From Phycisphaerae bacterium (GTDB taxonomy: Bacteria > Planctomycetota > Phycisphaerae > UBA1845): a stretch of DNA of 64,000 nt. Both the position numbers and the translations under genes were made by a program. The stretch spans positions 1-64,000 of the forward strand of contig JAGFJJ010000058.1 in the NCBI GenBank assembly GCA_024102815.1. Direction: 5' to 3'. The notes below the pieces were generated by a model. The model ran no database searches and was not told where the DNA came from. It saw nothing but the letters and a program-made list of their open reading frames with translations. The stretch's first letter is position 1. Every line of letters starts with the position of its first letter. Positions 9,844 to 20,200 of this stretch are shown in pieces.

Positions 9844-10188
9844 GTGGCCAAGAATATCTATGTTGGGAATTTGAGCTACGGCGTGACCGACGAGGAGCTG
9901 CGCCAGATGTTCACGGAATTCGGCGAAGTCAGCTCCGCGAACGTGGTCATGGACCGGGAGACCGGTCGCAGCCGGGGTTTCGGTTTTGTGGAAATGCCGG
10001 ATGACGGCGCGGCGCAGGAGGCGATCAATGCGTTGAACGGCCAGGAGCAAGGCGGCCGGACGCTCACGGTCAACGAGGCACGTCCTCGCCAGAGTGCGGG
10101 TCGTGGGGGTGGTTACGGTGGTGGCGGCGGCGGCCGGGGTGGTTACGGCGGCGGCCGGGGCGGTCGCGGCGATCGCGATCGGTACTAG
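9844..10188 (+). CDS. Glycine-rich RRM RNA-binding protein
   Basis: A 114-residue protein: one RNA-recognition motif, then a Gly/Arg-rich tail. RNP2 is KNIYVGNLSYG near the start and RNP1 is RSRGFGFVEM near residue 45-54; the tail is made of GGGYGGG and RGG-type repeats. Such small RRM proteins bind single-stranded RNA and are often cold-induced. GTG 9844 is preferred to the in-frame TTG at 9823 because GGAGAG sits 6 bases before it and the family starts directly with (M)AKNIYVGNL. A run of eight T's lies in the leader just upstream. It converges on the kinase gene at 10367 with a terminator between. Confidence 0.95.
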   Translation: MAKNIYVGNLSYGVTDEELRQMFTEFGEVSSANVVMDRETGRSRGFGFVEMPDDGAAQEAINALNGQEQGGRTLTVNEARPRQSAGRGGGYGGGGGGRGGYGGGRGGRGDRDRY

Positions 10189-10299
10189 GCGCATTTTCAG
10201 GAGAGCATGTGAGTCGATGATGCCAACGAGCGGTTTCGGGAGGTAGGCGCGCTGCTTCCGAAGAAACGAACTCGGGCGACATAAGAACTCAAAAATAAT

Positions 10300-10347
10300 C
10301 CGCCGGATGAGAAGCTCCACAACGCCTCTCATCCGGCGGTACTTTTT
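10300..10347. terminator. Bidirectional Rho-independent terminator
   Basis: A perfect 13-bp stem, CCGCCGGATGAGA (10300-10312) with TCTCATCCGGCGG (10327-10339), has a 14-base loop. On the plus strand it is followed by TACTTTTTT; on the minus strand it is followed by ATTATTTTT. It lies between the 3' ends of the convergent RRM and membrane-kinase genes and can serve both. Confidence 0.92.
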
Positions 10348-10366
10348 TGCAGACAGAGCGCTTCGC

Positions 10367-12799
<2,433 letters not shown>

Positions 12800-12820
12800 C
12801 GCAGGCCGTCGCTTTCCTCA

Positions 12821-14458
12821 TCAGGCGGTAGGACCGGGCGTCGTGCCGGTCCGAATGGTCCAGGGTTGCACTACGAAACTGACACCGAACAGCTCCACCG
12901 GTTGGCCGGGCTCTACGGGAATCGCGTCGCCGGCCACGTGTCCATCATTCTTGGGACGGACCCAAAGTGAGCCGCTCCGCTCGAACAGCACGAGCGGAAC
13001 GCCCGCATGCCGGCAGCCGATGTGAACCGTCGGCCCCTGGCCGATGGTCGCGTGCCCGGAAAATAGCACAACGCGGCGAACATCGTTGGGCATCTTGGTC
13101 GTATCGCTCAGATCCAGCACGGCCGACCCGCTCCGCCGGCTGGGCAGGCCGAAGTTCAATTTCGCCCTCTTGCCGAACACGATCCGGTCGCCGTCGCGCA
13201 ACAGATGATGCCGTGTGGGGCGCCCGTTGACATCGACCTCGCGGGTGGACATCAGGAAGTAGTCATCCTCAACGCGAACGATGTTCGTCGTGCGTTCCCC
13301 GAGATCACTGATCAGGGGGATGTCCGCCGGTTCGGCCGAAGCGGCCCTGCCCACCGAGGCCTGAGCGCCGCGAACCAGCAGGTAGCTGCCGCCTCCGTCC
13401 ACGAGCAGGAGCAGATGCCCTGGGGAGGACGTGCGGACATCGCGGCCGTCCGCCAGTTCCCTTCGCCCCGGCAGAGCCAGCGTCTCATGCATGCGCGCGC
13501 CCGGAGGCGGCGGCGGACTCTTGGCAACGGGGGGCGACGCACCGGCGCGACTCCATTGAACAAACTCACCCAATGGTCCGGATTGCAGCGCCGTGACGGC
13601 GTCGGTTGCGGCACGGACGAGCTCCTCCTGCTCCTTTGCCCAGGAAGCGTCCGGAAGCAGGCGCACGAGCCGAAGCGTCGTTCGGCGGGCCGAAGTCCAA
13701 TCTGAGCGGCGGATCTCGTCGGCGGCCTTGCGAGCCAGGTCCAGCACGTCCTGCAAGTCACGAATCGAACGGGGGAGATTACTGAACCCCGTCAGGAGTC
13801 GAAGCTGCGCCTCGGCACCCTGCAAGAGCCCCTTGAGCACCGCTTCACGAGCTTGGCTTGCAACAGCCTCCGTGAGCTGCCTCTCTGCTTCGAGCACGGC
13901 TGGATTCCGCGCGTCCAGCGATGCGGCGCGCTTCACACGTTGCGCCGCCTCGGCGAGCCGATCCAGCCTGAGAAACTCCAGGGCACTGGCGACTTGCCGT
14001 TGGGCTTCTCCTGTGCGCTGCGCAATCTCGTTTCGCAGGCCTGCCGCTTCGGGATCATCCGCGCTGACCGGTTCCAGGGCGCGCTGACCGGCCGCGAGAG
14101 AGTTGGCATCCAGCTTCCGCCGGGCCTCCAGGAGTTGGTTCCGCCGAACCCCCTGCTGGCGGGACACCTCCGCCGCCACCGTCTGAACCTGCTGACGCAG
14201 TTCGGCGATCTGGTCATGAAGTACGCCGCCGACCTCTGCCCGATCGAGATCAAGTAAAGCTTCAGCGAATCGTTCCGCTCTGTAGTGTTCTCGGGCGCGC
14301 TCAAGAAAGCGCTCCGCCAGTGTCGCGAGCACGGCCGCGCCACGCCGATCTCCGCGGATGTCCTCGGACGAAGCCAGGCGGAAGGCCTCTTCCAGCCTGC
14401 CTTCACGCAGGGCCTTTTCCGCTGCTTTCACTCGAAAGTTGAACAACTGGCCGAACAT
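12821..14458 (-). CDS. FHA-domain protein with helical N-terminal half
   Basis: A 545-residue cytoplasmic protein. The N-terminal ~330 residues are mostly helical, Ala/Glu/Arg-rich and TPR-like (repeated ALEFLRLDRLAEAAQRVKRA-type pairs). After a Pro-rich linker (SPPPPPGARM), residues ~380-460 resemble an FHA domain (ASVGRAASAEPADIPL, then TNIVRVEDDYFLM, DVNGRPTRHHLLRDGDRI), a fold that binds phosphothreonine. A second beta-rich segment follows to the end. ATG 14458 is chosen because GGGGAG precedes it; a GTG five codons upstream is in frame but overlaps that site. It lies 21 bases before the membrane kinase, so a kinase-reader pair is the likely unit. Confidence 0.85.
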   Translation of the reverse strand: MFGQLFNFRVKAAEKALREGRLEEAFRLASSEDIRGDRRGAAVLATLAERFLERAREHYRAERFAEALLDLDRAEVGGVLHDQIAELRQQVQTVAAEVSRQQGVRRNQLLEARRKLDANSLAAGQRALEPVSADDPEAAGLRNEIAQRTGEAQRQVASALEFLRLDRLAEAAQRVKRAASLDARNPAVLEAERQLTEAVASQAREAVLKGLLQGAEAQLRLLTGFSNLPRSIRDLQDVLDLARKAADEIRRSDWTSARRTTLRLVRLLPDASWAKEQEELVRAATDAVTALQSGPLGEFVQWSRAGASPPVAKSPPPPPGARMHETLALPGRRELADGRDVRTSSPGHLLLLVDGGGSYLLVRGAQASVGRAASAEPADIPLISDLGERTTNIVRVEDDYFLMSTREVDVNGRPTRHHLLRDGDRIVFGKRAKLNFGLPSRRSGSAVLDLSDTTKMPNDVRRVVLFSGHATIGQGPTVHIGCRHAGVPLVLFERSGSLWVRPKNDGHVAGDAIPVEPGQPVELFGVSFVVQPWTIRTGTTPGPTA

Positions 14459-14654
14459 CCCGGATCTCCCCACTTCGTCGAGGCCCGATCATAAAGCCGG
14501 GCCCCGAAGGGTCAAAAACCGACTGGGCTCGCCTGATACAGGCCAGATTCGGCTCGCCCAGACGGCTGGTGTCGCCCCTTTATTCGGAAACCGGGAGCGG
14601 TTATTCGGCAAGTAAGGGAGCCAGGGCCATCCGCCACCCGTGCGGGCTCGGGTG

Positions 14655-14939
14655 CTACCGCCCGGACCGCTGGCGGGCGGCCTCATCCAGCCATGTTCGA
14701 AGGTGCCGGGCGAGCAAGGCCGGGTCGCGTTGCGCCAGAATATGCCCGGATACGGACGCCGGGATTCTTAGATTGGCCATGGCCTTTTCCGCACGCTTCC
14801 AGAGCTGACCGGCTTTGGCGTCGGATTCGGCAATGAAGAGCTCGCTGACGATCTCGCCGAGCCGGGTCAGCATGATCTCGTCGCGGCGATCGTAATAGCG
14901 GTTGATGAGCTTCTTTTGATAGTTCGAGTACTCGGCCAC
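14655..14939 (-). CDS. Small conserved cytoplasmic protein, function unknown
   Basis: A 94-residue soluble, charged, helical protein starting VAEYSNYQKKLINRYYDRRD from GTG 14939. I recall similar short proteins in other planctomycetes but know no function. It has no signal peptide, membrane segment or metal motif; the second half (LWKRAEKAMANLRIP) looks like a helix pair. The frame remains open 80 codons upstream, but that stretch lies in a degenerate intergenic repeat (15014-15080) and has different composition, so it is excluded. A GGGG run about 12 bases upstream is a weak ribosome site. Confidence 0.65.
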   Translation of the reverse strand: MAEYSNYQKKLINRYYDRRDEIMLTRLGEIVSELFIAESDAKAGQLWKRAEKAMANLRIPASVSGHILAQRDPALLARHLRTWLDEAARQRSGR

Positions 14940-15013
14940 GGGAATAAGTATCCCCCGCGGCCGCCTGCGGTCAAGGCAGAGGACACCGAGACAAACGAGC
15001 AAACGCGGTCGGG

Positions 15014-15080
15014 TCGCAGGCTTGAGGAACGCAAATAGCGGCAACTCGTCATTGACAGTTGGAAACGCGGCGAAGTAGAA
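15014..15080 (+). repeat. Degenerate intergenic repeat, copy A
   Basis: This 67-base stretch aligns without gaps to 15652-15718 at about 70% identity by hand (shared blocks TCGCAGG, TTGACAG, ACGCGG). Read on the minus strand, both copies give a similar peptide ending LKPA-RP, which explains open frames there; no gene is supported. Confidence 0.55.
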
Positions 15081-15207
15081 ACTGAAGCACAAACCTCGGC
15101 GAACACGGGATGACCAGTCGTTTTCCTCGAGTGGCACCGCCGGCTTTGAAGCGTGAGGTTGGGGCGTTGAATTGACGGGTGGCAAGGCAGCAACGAGCTT
15201 GTCGATT

Positions 15208-15270
15208 CGGCGGAAGCCGGAATCCAGGAGCCGCGACTAGGACATTTCCTTGGACTCGGGCCTGCGCCGG
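15208..15270. repeat. Imperfect palindrome of the common 'WIPAFAGMT'-type intergenic repeat
   Basis: Arms at 15208-15228 and 15250-15270 pair at about 16 of 20 positions (CGGCGGAAGCCGGAATCC with the complement of GGACTCGGGCCTGCGCCG). The plus strand reads LDSGLRR and the minus strand SWIPA, the signature of a widespread bacterial palindromic intergenic repeat. No function is implied beyond a hairpin. Confidence 0.5.
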
Positions 15271-15322
15271 AGTGGCGCTGGTTCACCTGCTGTGCTTCCT
15301 TGCCAAAGAAAGGAAGGAAGAA

Positions 15323-15460
15323 ATGTACCAAGTAGGTGGCGATACGATTGCATCGGGTCTTTTTATTCATCTCAGCTTCTGGGTGATCGGCTATCTGTTG
15401 GGATTATTCTTTCCTCCACTCTTCCCTCTCTGGATCATCGGCATCTATGGCAGCGGCTGA
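15323..15460 (+). CDS. Small single-span membrane protein
   Basis: A 45-residue protein starting MYQVGGDTIASGLFIHLSFW. Residues ~12-42 are almost wholly hydrophobic and aromatic with a PPLFP kink, giving one or two short membrane helices. A strong site AGGAAGGAAG ends 2 to 6 bases before ATG 15323. The frame extends upstream, but through a palindromic repeat, so the short form is preferred. It has no recognisable family. It stands alone, with 343 bases before the next gene. Confidence 0.6.
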   Translation: MYQVGGDTIASGLFIHLSFWVIGYLLGLFFPPLFPLWIIGIYGSG

Positions 15461-15651
15461 TGGGCGCGGTGCAACGGTTGTATTCCTGCCCGTCCTTGGT
15501 TCGCCCGCCCGTGGATCGCTGACCGGGCGCTTGCAGCCTGCCTGCGATTCTCGCTCTGCGCGATCGGCGCCGGCCCCCGGGAGTTCGAATCGCCCGGCAT
15601 GGTCGCCGGTCAAGGAGGGGGGTGCCGAGTGAGCCGGGAAATCCGGCCGGC

Positions 15652-15718
15652 TCGCAGGTTTCAGGAGCGCAAGCGCCGGCCGTTTGGCCTTGACAGGCGG
15701 AGACGCGGTCAGGTAAAA
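15652..15718 (+). repeat. Degenerate intergenic repeat, copy B
   Basis: Direct-orientation partner of 15014-15080 (about 70% identical over 67 ungapped bases). It lies in the 343-base gap 15461-15803 between the small membrane protein and the first Kazal-like gene, in which I see no gene. Confidence 0.55.
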
Positions 15719-15803
15719 GATTGTCACAAATCCCGGTATGCGCGGGTTCATGCGTCGTTCCCGTCGGATGCCGTCATGGTTCGCAAAACAGGAGGCTTGA
15801 GAG

Positions 15804-16049
15804 ATGCGTAGAATCATTTCTGCTGCGCTGCTCGCAGGTGTAGTCGTCGCGGTCGGTGTGGGCACGATGGCTTATGCCAAGAAGCCCGGTGGCTCGGGCT
15901 GCCCCAGGCCGATTCTCTGCCCGGATGTCTGGGACCCGGTCATCTGCAGCGACGGCAACATCTACAGCAATGATTGCTATGCCTATCGCGCCTGCGCGAC
16001 GGGCTGCGTTCCCTACGGAGACGGCGGTCCGATCCCCGTCGATTTCTGA
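15804..16049 (+). CDS. Secreted Kazal-like protein, first of a pair
   Basis: An 81-residue exported protein. AGGAGG lies 8 bases before the ATG. The signal peptide (MRRIISAALLAG to AYA-KK) precedes a single Cys-rich module with spacing C-x5-C-x8-C-x9-C-x5-C-x3-C. The core DPVICSDGNIYSNDC is close to the Kazal protease-inhibitor signature PVCGSDG-x-TYxNxC, one residue shorter. Kazal domains inhibit serine proteases by presenting a loop before the third cysteine; inhibition here is inferred from resemblance. The three disulfides would need export and oxidation; a thioredoxin-like membrane protein is encoded nearby (16519-17127). A close paralogue follows 149 bases downstream. Confidence 0.75.
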   Translation: MRRIISAALLAGVVVAVGVGTMAYAKKPGGSGCPRPILCPDVWDPVICSDGNIYSNDCYAYRACATGCVPYGDGGPIPVDF

Positions 16050-16198
16050 TCTGAGAATCTATGCGAAGTGCGAAACCGCAACGCCTCGCGATCGCGGGCA
16101 GCGTGCGTTTCGTTCGCATGGCCAGGGTTTCACGTTGCGCGAATGCCGGTGCGTTCTCGCGTGTGGGTGCAGTGCGTCTTGGAAAGGGAGGATTGCAG

Positions 16199-16438
16199 AT
16201 GAAGAAGTTCGTTGGCGGTCTGGCGTTGGCCGGCGTGGTGTTCTCGCTGGCCTTCGGAACGATGGCGTACGGCAAGAAGCCCCCGCGTCCGGGCAGCGGC
16301 TGCCCCCGCACGGGCATCTATTGCCTGGATGTCTGGGATCCGGTGATCTGCGACAACGGCGTGGTGTACAGCAATGACTGCTATGCCTATGTCGCCTGTG
16401 CCACCGGCTGCGTGCCCTACGGCGGCGAGACGATGTAA
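16199..16438 (+). CDS. Secreted Kazal-like protein, second of a pair
   Basis: A 79-residue paralogue of the protein at 15804. GGGAGG (16186-16191) lies 7 bases before ATG 16199; the longer open frame upstream lacks any signal and is excluded. Signal peptide MKKFVGGLALAG to MAYG, then the Cys-rich module CPRTGIYCLDVWDPVIC, DNGVVYSNDC, YAYVACATGCVPYGG. The six cysteines and the YSNDCYAY / CATGCVPYG blocks match the first copy almost exactly, while the variable residues lie before the second cysteine and at the NIY/VVY position. A terminator follows, so the two genes may form one transcript. Confidence 0.75.
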   Translation: MKKFVGGLALAGVVFSLAFGTMAYGKKPPRPGSGCPRTGIYCLDVWDPVICDNGVVYSNDCYAYVACATGCVPYGGETM

Positions 16439-16469
16439 GCACGGACCATTTTGTCCGGATTTGACTTGA

Positions 16470-16509
16470 GGAGGCGTGGCCGATTCCTGCGGTCACGCCT
16501 CCACTTTTT
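16470..16509 (+). terminator. Rho-independent terminator after the Kazal-like pair
   Basis: Stem GGAGGCGTGGCCG (16470-16482) pairs with CGGTCACGCCTCC (16490-16502) with one wobble pair, a 7-base loop and the run CTTTTT after it. It lies 31 bases past the stop of the second Kazal-like gene and just before the 3' end of the opposing thioredoxin-like gene. Confidence 0.9.
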
Positions 16510-16518
16510 CGAGCAGCC

Positions 16519-17127
16519 TCATGGCAGCAGCGAGAGTCGGTAGAGAATCTCGTCGCGTCGATCCTTCGTGATGGTCCCGACCCAGAAGGCGTTCACTCTC
16601 CCGGCGCCATCGAGAAGCAGCACGGAAGGCGTACTGGGCACTTTCTCCAGCGAGCCCGCGTTCGAACCGGGCGACATGAGCAGCTCCGCACCGGAAAGCT
16701 CGAACCACTCCGGGGGCGGCGTCGCATTGGCATCCAGCATGACCGCGTAGGCATCTACAGATTGCAAAGCAGGATCTTCGAGAAGCTGCTGCCAGACGGG
16801 ACGCTCCTCCTCGCAGGCATGGCAATCGGGATTGAACACCAGGAGCAGTTTCGCGCGGCCGTCGTCCGGAAGCACGCGCGCTTGGCCGGACGCATCCAGG
16901 AGCGCGGGAGCCGCGAATTGCTCGCCGGGCCGAAATACGTCCGCCGGTGGGAGATTGCGATTCTGCCCGAGGCGCGTCACCACATCCTTGAGATGCAGAT
17001 TCTCCCGGGCAAGCAGGAAAACCAGCACGGCCAGCGCGCCGCTGGCCAGCATCAAGGCGATGTGCAGCCAGTCGGTCGATCCGCGGCTGGGGCTCGCGGC
17101 AGACTTGATCTCCGTTTCTTCGGGCAA
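16519..17127 (-). CDS. Membrane-anchored thioredoxin-like (TlpA/ResA-type) protein
   Basis: A 202-residue protein with a cytoplasmic N-tail, one membrane helix at ~20-40 (LHIALMLASGALAVLVFLL) and a periplasmic thioredoxin-like domain. The active site is NPDCHACEEE, a CxxC pair; the usual cis-Pro stretch is seen at PSTPSVLLLDGAGRV. Such proteins reduce or exchange disulfides in cytochrome c maturation or other exported proteins. Its neighbours are genes for Cys-rich exported proteins (Kazal pair before, the 1527-residue protein after), so disulfide handling of these is an attractive but unproven role. The start MPEETEIKS is the natural one for a single-anchor protein. Confidence 0.85.
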   Translation of the reverse strand: MPEETEIKSAASPSRGSTDWLHIALMLASGALAVLVFLLARENLHLKDVVTRLGQNRNLPPADVFRPGEQFAAPALLDASGQARVLPDDGRAKLLLVFNPDCHACEEERPVWQQLLEDPALQSVDAYAVMLDANATPPPEWFELSGAELLMSPGSNAGSLEKVPSTPSVLLLDGAGRVNAFWVGTITKDRRDEILYRLSLLP

Positions 17128-17239
17128 GCTTCTCTCCTTGGCTGAAGCCTATTCGACGGTTCGCTCGCGAATCGATTCTCAGAACCGTTCGCGGCGGCGT
17201 CAAGGGACGAGCATCGTCGTTCCGCCCGGCGATGCTGCT

Positions 17240-20200
17240 TCACCGGCGACCGTCGGCCGGAGAGTGGAAGAGAATCTTTGCGGAGGAGAGAACCAGGAGA
17301 AGCAGTGCGATCATTCCCCATGTGGAGACCGCAGGGATCTCCGTGAGACACTGCGGCGCAAAGGCGCCGTCGTCGATGCCGGGGCACAGATCGGCGCAGT
17401 TTACGACACCGTCGCCGTCATCATCGTCCAGGTTCCCCGGCGCGTGGTCATCGGCACCGGGACATTGATCGCACCCGTCCGCCACCCCGTCACCGTCGGC
17501 GTCCAGGCTGTCGTCGAATCCGTTGCACGTATCGCAGACATTTCCGAATCCATCGTCGTCCGAATCGCCTTGTGCCGGGTTGGATACGCCGGGGCAATTG
17601 TCGCAGACGTCGCCAACGCCATCGGCGTCGCGGTCGTCCTGATTGACATTAGCCACGGACGGGCAATTGTCGCACCCATCGGGAACCGTATCGCCGTCGG
17701 CATCGAGCGCATCATCGCCACCTTCGCAGACGTCGCACCCATCAGGAACGCCGTCCGCATCCTGATCCGCTCCGTCGTCGAATCCCGGGCATTCGTCGCA
17801 GGCGTTGCCGAATCCATCCGCGTCCGAATCTTCCTGCTCCGAATTGAGCGTGTCAGGGCAGTTGTCGCAGAAGTTGGGAAGGCCGTCGTCGTCCAGGTCA
17901 TCCCAGGGTCCGGCGGAAAGATTCGTGGCGGGAAGTATGGTCAGATCGAAATCCTCGGTCTCGCCGGCAGGGTAGGAGCCGCATGGCGAAGGAGGCGATC
18001 CGGCCCCGGTCTCGGCCACGACGCGCAGGCGGGAAAGCCCCGGCACCGCCGACCAGGGAACTTCAAAAACACCGGAAATTTCTCGTTCACCACGCGATCC
18101 CCGCGGATCACCCAGAAGCACCCTCTCGCCGGGATCGTCGAAATCGAGGTCCCGATTGAAGTCGATGTAGGCGGCGACGGCGGCACTCTCGATCCGATCG
18201 GTCCCGCAGCCGCCGACACGAACGGCGATCCGGGCGCGGCGACCGGGTGTCAACGAAATGGCACTTTCGGTAGCGTGGCGCGTATAGGGCGCGCAGGCGG
18301 AGTCCACGCTCAAGGTACTCCGGTCGAGCACCACGGCCGAGGTTCCCGCACCGCCGGCGGAAACGGCACGCGAGATGCAGTAGGTCCGCGGACAGGCCAC
18401 CGCGTCTGCGCAGTTGGCTTCTTCGCGCACGCCCAGTTGGATTTCGCCGCGATCGCGGGTTGCGTCGATTCCGCCGACGCGAACCAGATAAGTGACGCCC
18501 GGTGCGGAACACCACTTGAGCGCGGCGTGTGGAGCGCAGGAATCATCATCCCCCGCGATGAGGGACGGTGCCTCGCAGCGGTCGCAGTAGACCTCCAGAA
18601 ACGTGTCGGCCACCCCGGAACCCGCGCCGCAGGTCTCGGCGACGAGCGTCCTGCCGTTCCCCCGCACCGCAAACCAGACATCGGCCCCGGTGGCGTTCTT
18701 GTTGCTGACGCGATGGGACGCGGGGAGCGGTCCGACGTCGATCGCCTCCTCGCATTCATCATTCGGGCTGGGCGTCGGGCACGAGGCTTCATCGCAGCTC
18801 GACACCGCGGAGTGAAACGCGCCGCCGCCGGCCGCGCAGGCTTCGGCCTGGAGAAGGTCGCAGGTGCCATCCGCATGACAGCATGCACCCACCGCCGCGA
18901 GAGGAACGCCTTCCACGGTCAGCGTCGTCAGCCCTCCACCGCGGATCAGGCCGGCGTCGCCCATCTGGATCCACGCACTTTCCCCGCCATGCAGCACGAT
19001 CTGTTCTGCGGCGGAGGTACGCGGCTCTTCGCATGTCGTCGGCCCAGCGGGCACGATCGAACCGCAATCCGATCCTTCGTACAGTGCCAGCAACACGTCG
19101 CCGTCCGCAACGCTCTCGGCGCGCGCCATCAGGAGACAATCCTCGCTCGCGGTATATCGGAACCATGCGTCATTCTGCATGGCATTCGCGCCCGGAACAG
19201 CGCACGGACCCGCGGGACCGTTGGCCTCGGCCGTCGCAAGGTCGGTCGTCAATTGAAATGACCCACTGTCAATGATCGTTGCGTCCGCACACGATTCCGC
19301 CCGCGCGGGCGCGCAGGAGAAGTCCGGGCAGGTCTCTCCCTGGTACCATTGCCCTTCCCGTGACAGACAGTCGGCCGCCCCCTCCGTGGCTGCGCAGGCT
19401 CCGAGCACGCAGCATGCGCCGCTGCAGGGCGTCGCGTCGCCACAGGGGCCCTCCTCCGACACGGTGAGTCCGTACGTGCCGCGATCGTCGAAGACGCCGC
19501 CAAGATGGATGAAATATTCCTGCCCGGCGATGGAGCAGAACGAGAGGCGTGCCTTGCGGTTGAGCCCGTTGAGAATGCACTCGGCCGGCGCGTCCGAAGG
19601 ATCGTCCACGCCTCCGATGCAGCCCAGCCCGCTGCAGTCGCAGAAGACCTGGAGCTTGGTGTCGAAGTTGGTTTCGGGGTGGCACGTGCTGACCGTCAAC
19701 CGGCTGCCCGTTCCCGTCACGCGGAACCATACGCCGGCATCCGGCGCGGACGTGCCGCACGCCGGGAAATCGTCATCGCGCGCCAGGAAGTTGTTTCCAA
19801 AAAAGAGCGTATCGAATGCGATGCTATTCGCCTGCGGGCATTCATCGTTGGGTGGCGTGGGAGCACAGGCGGCGGAGGTACAACTGGAATTGTCTCCGGC
19901 ATAACGCCCCCCGGCGACTTCGCATGCGCTGCGCGGCTGATCCGGCTGGCAGGAGCCGTCGGGAAAGCAGCACGCTCCAACGGCGCACGCCCCGCATTCC
20001 GCGGACAACATATAGTCCGAGCCGCATGCCACGCCGGTGAAACGATCGGGCGCGACCACAACGTAGTACGTGCCGGGAGCCAGACAGCGACTCAGCGTAA
20101 GTTCCTCGCAGGTGGCTTCGCGGACAAAGGCTATGGTCTCCGCCCCGTCGCATCCTCCGCGCCCGTCGATCAGAAAAACGGCGGACTGAAATTCGGCGGA

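Noticed and set aside
15490..15640. Possible tRNA because of a GTTCGAATC-like box near 15576
   Set aside because: No matching acceptor, D and anticodon stems can be folded around it; the box is chance.
16832..19261. 809-codon plus-strand open frame
   Set aside because: Runs antisense to the thioredoxin-like and giant surface protein genes; repeated valine/arginine patterns mirror the TSP3 repeats on the true strand.
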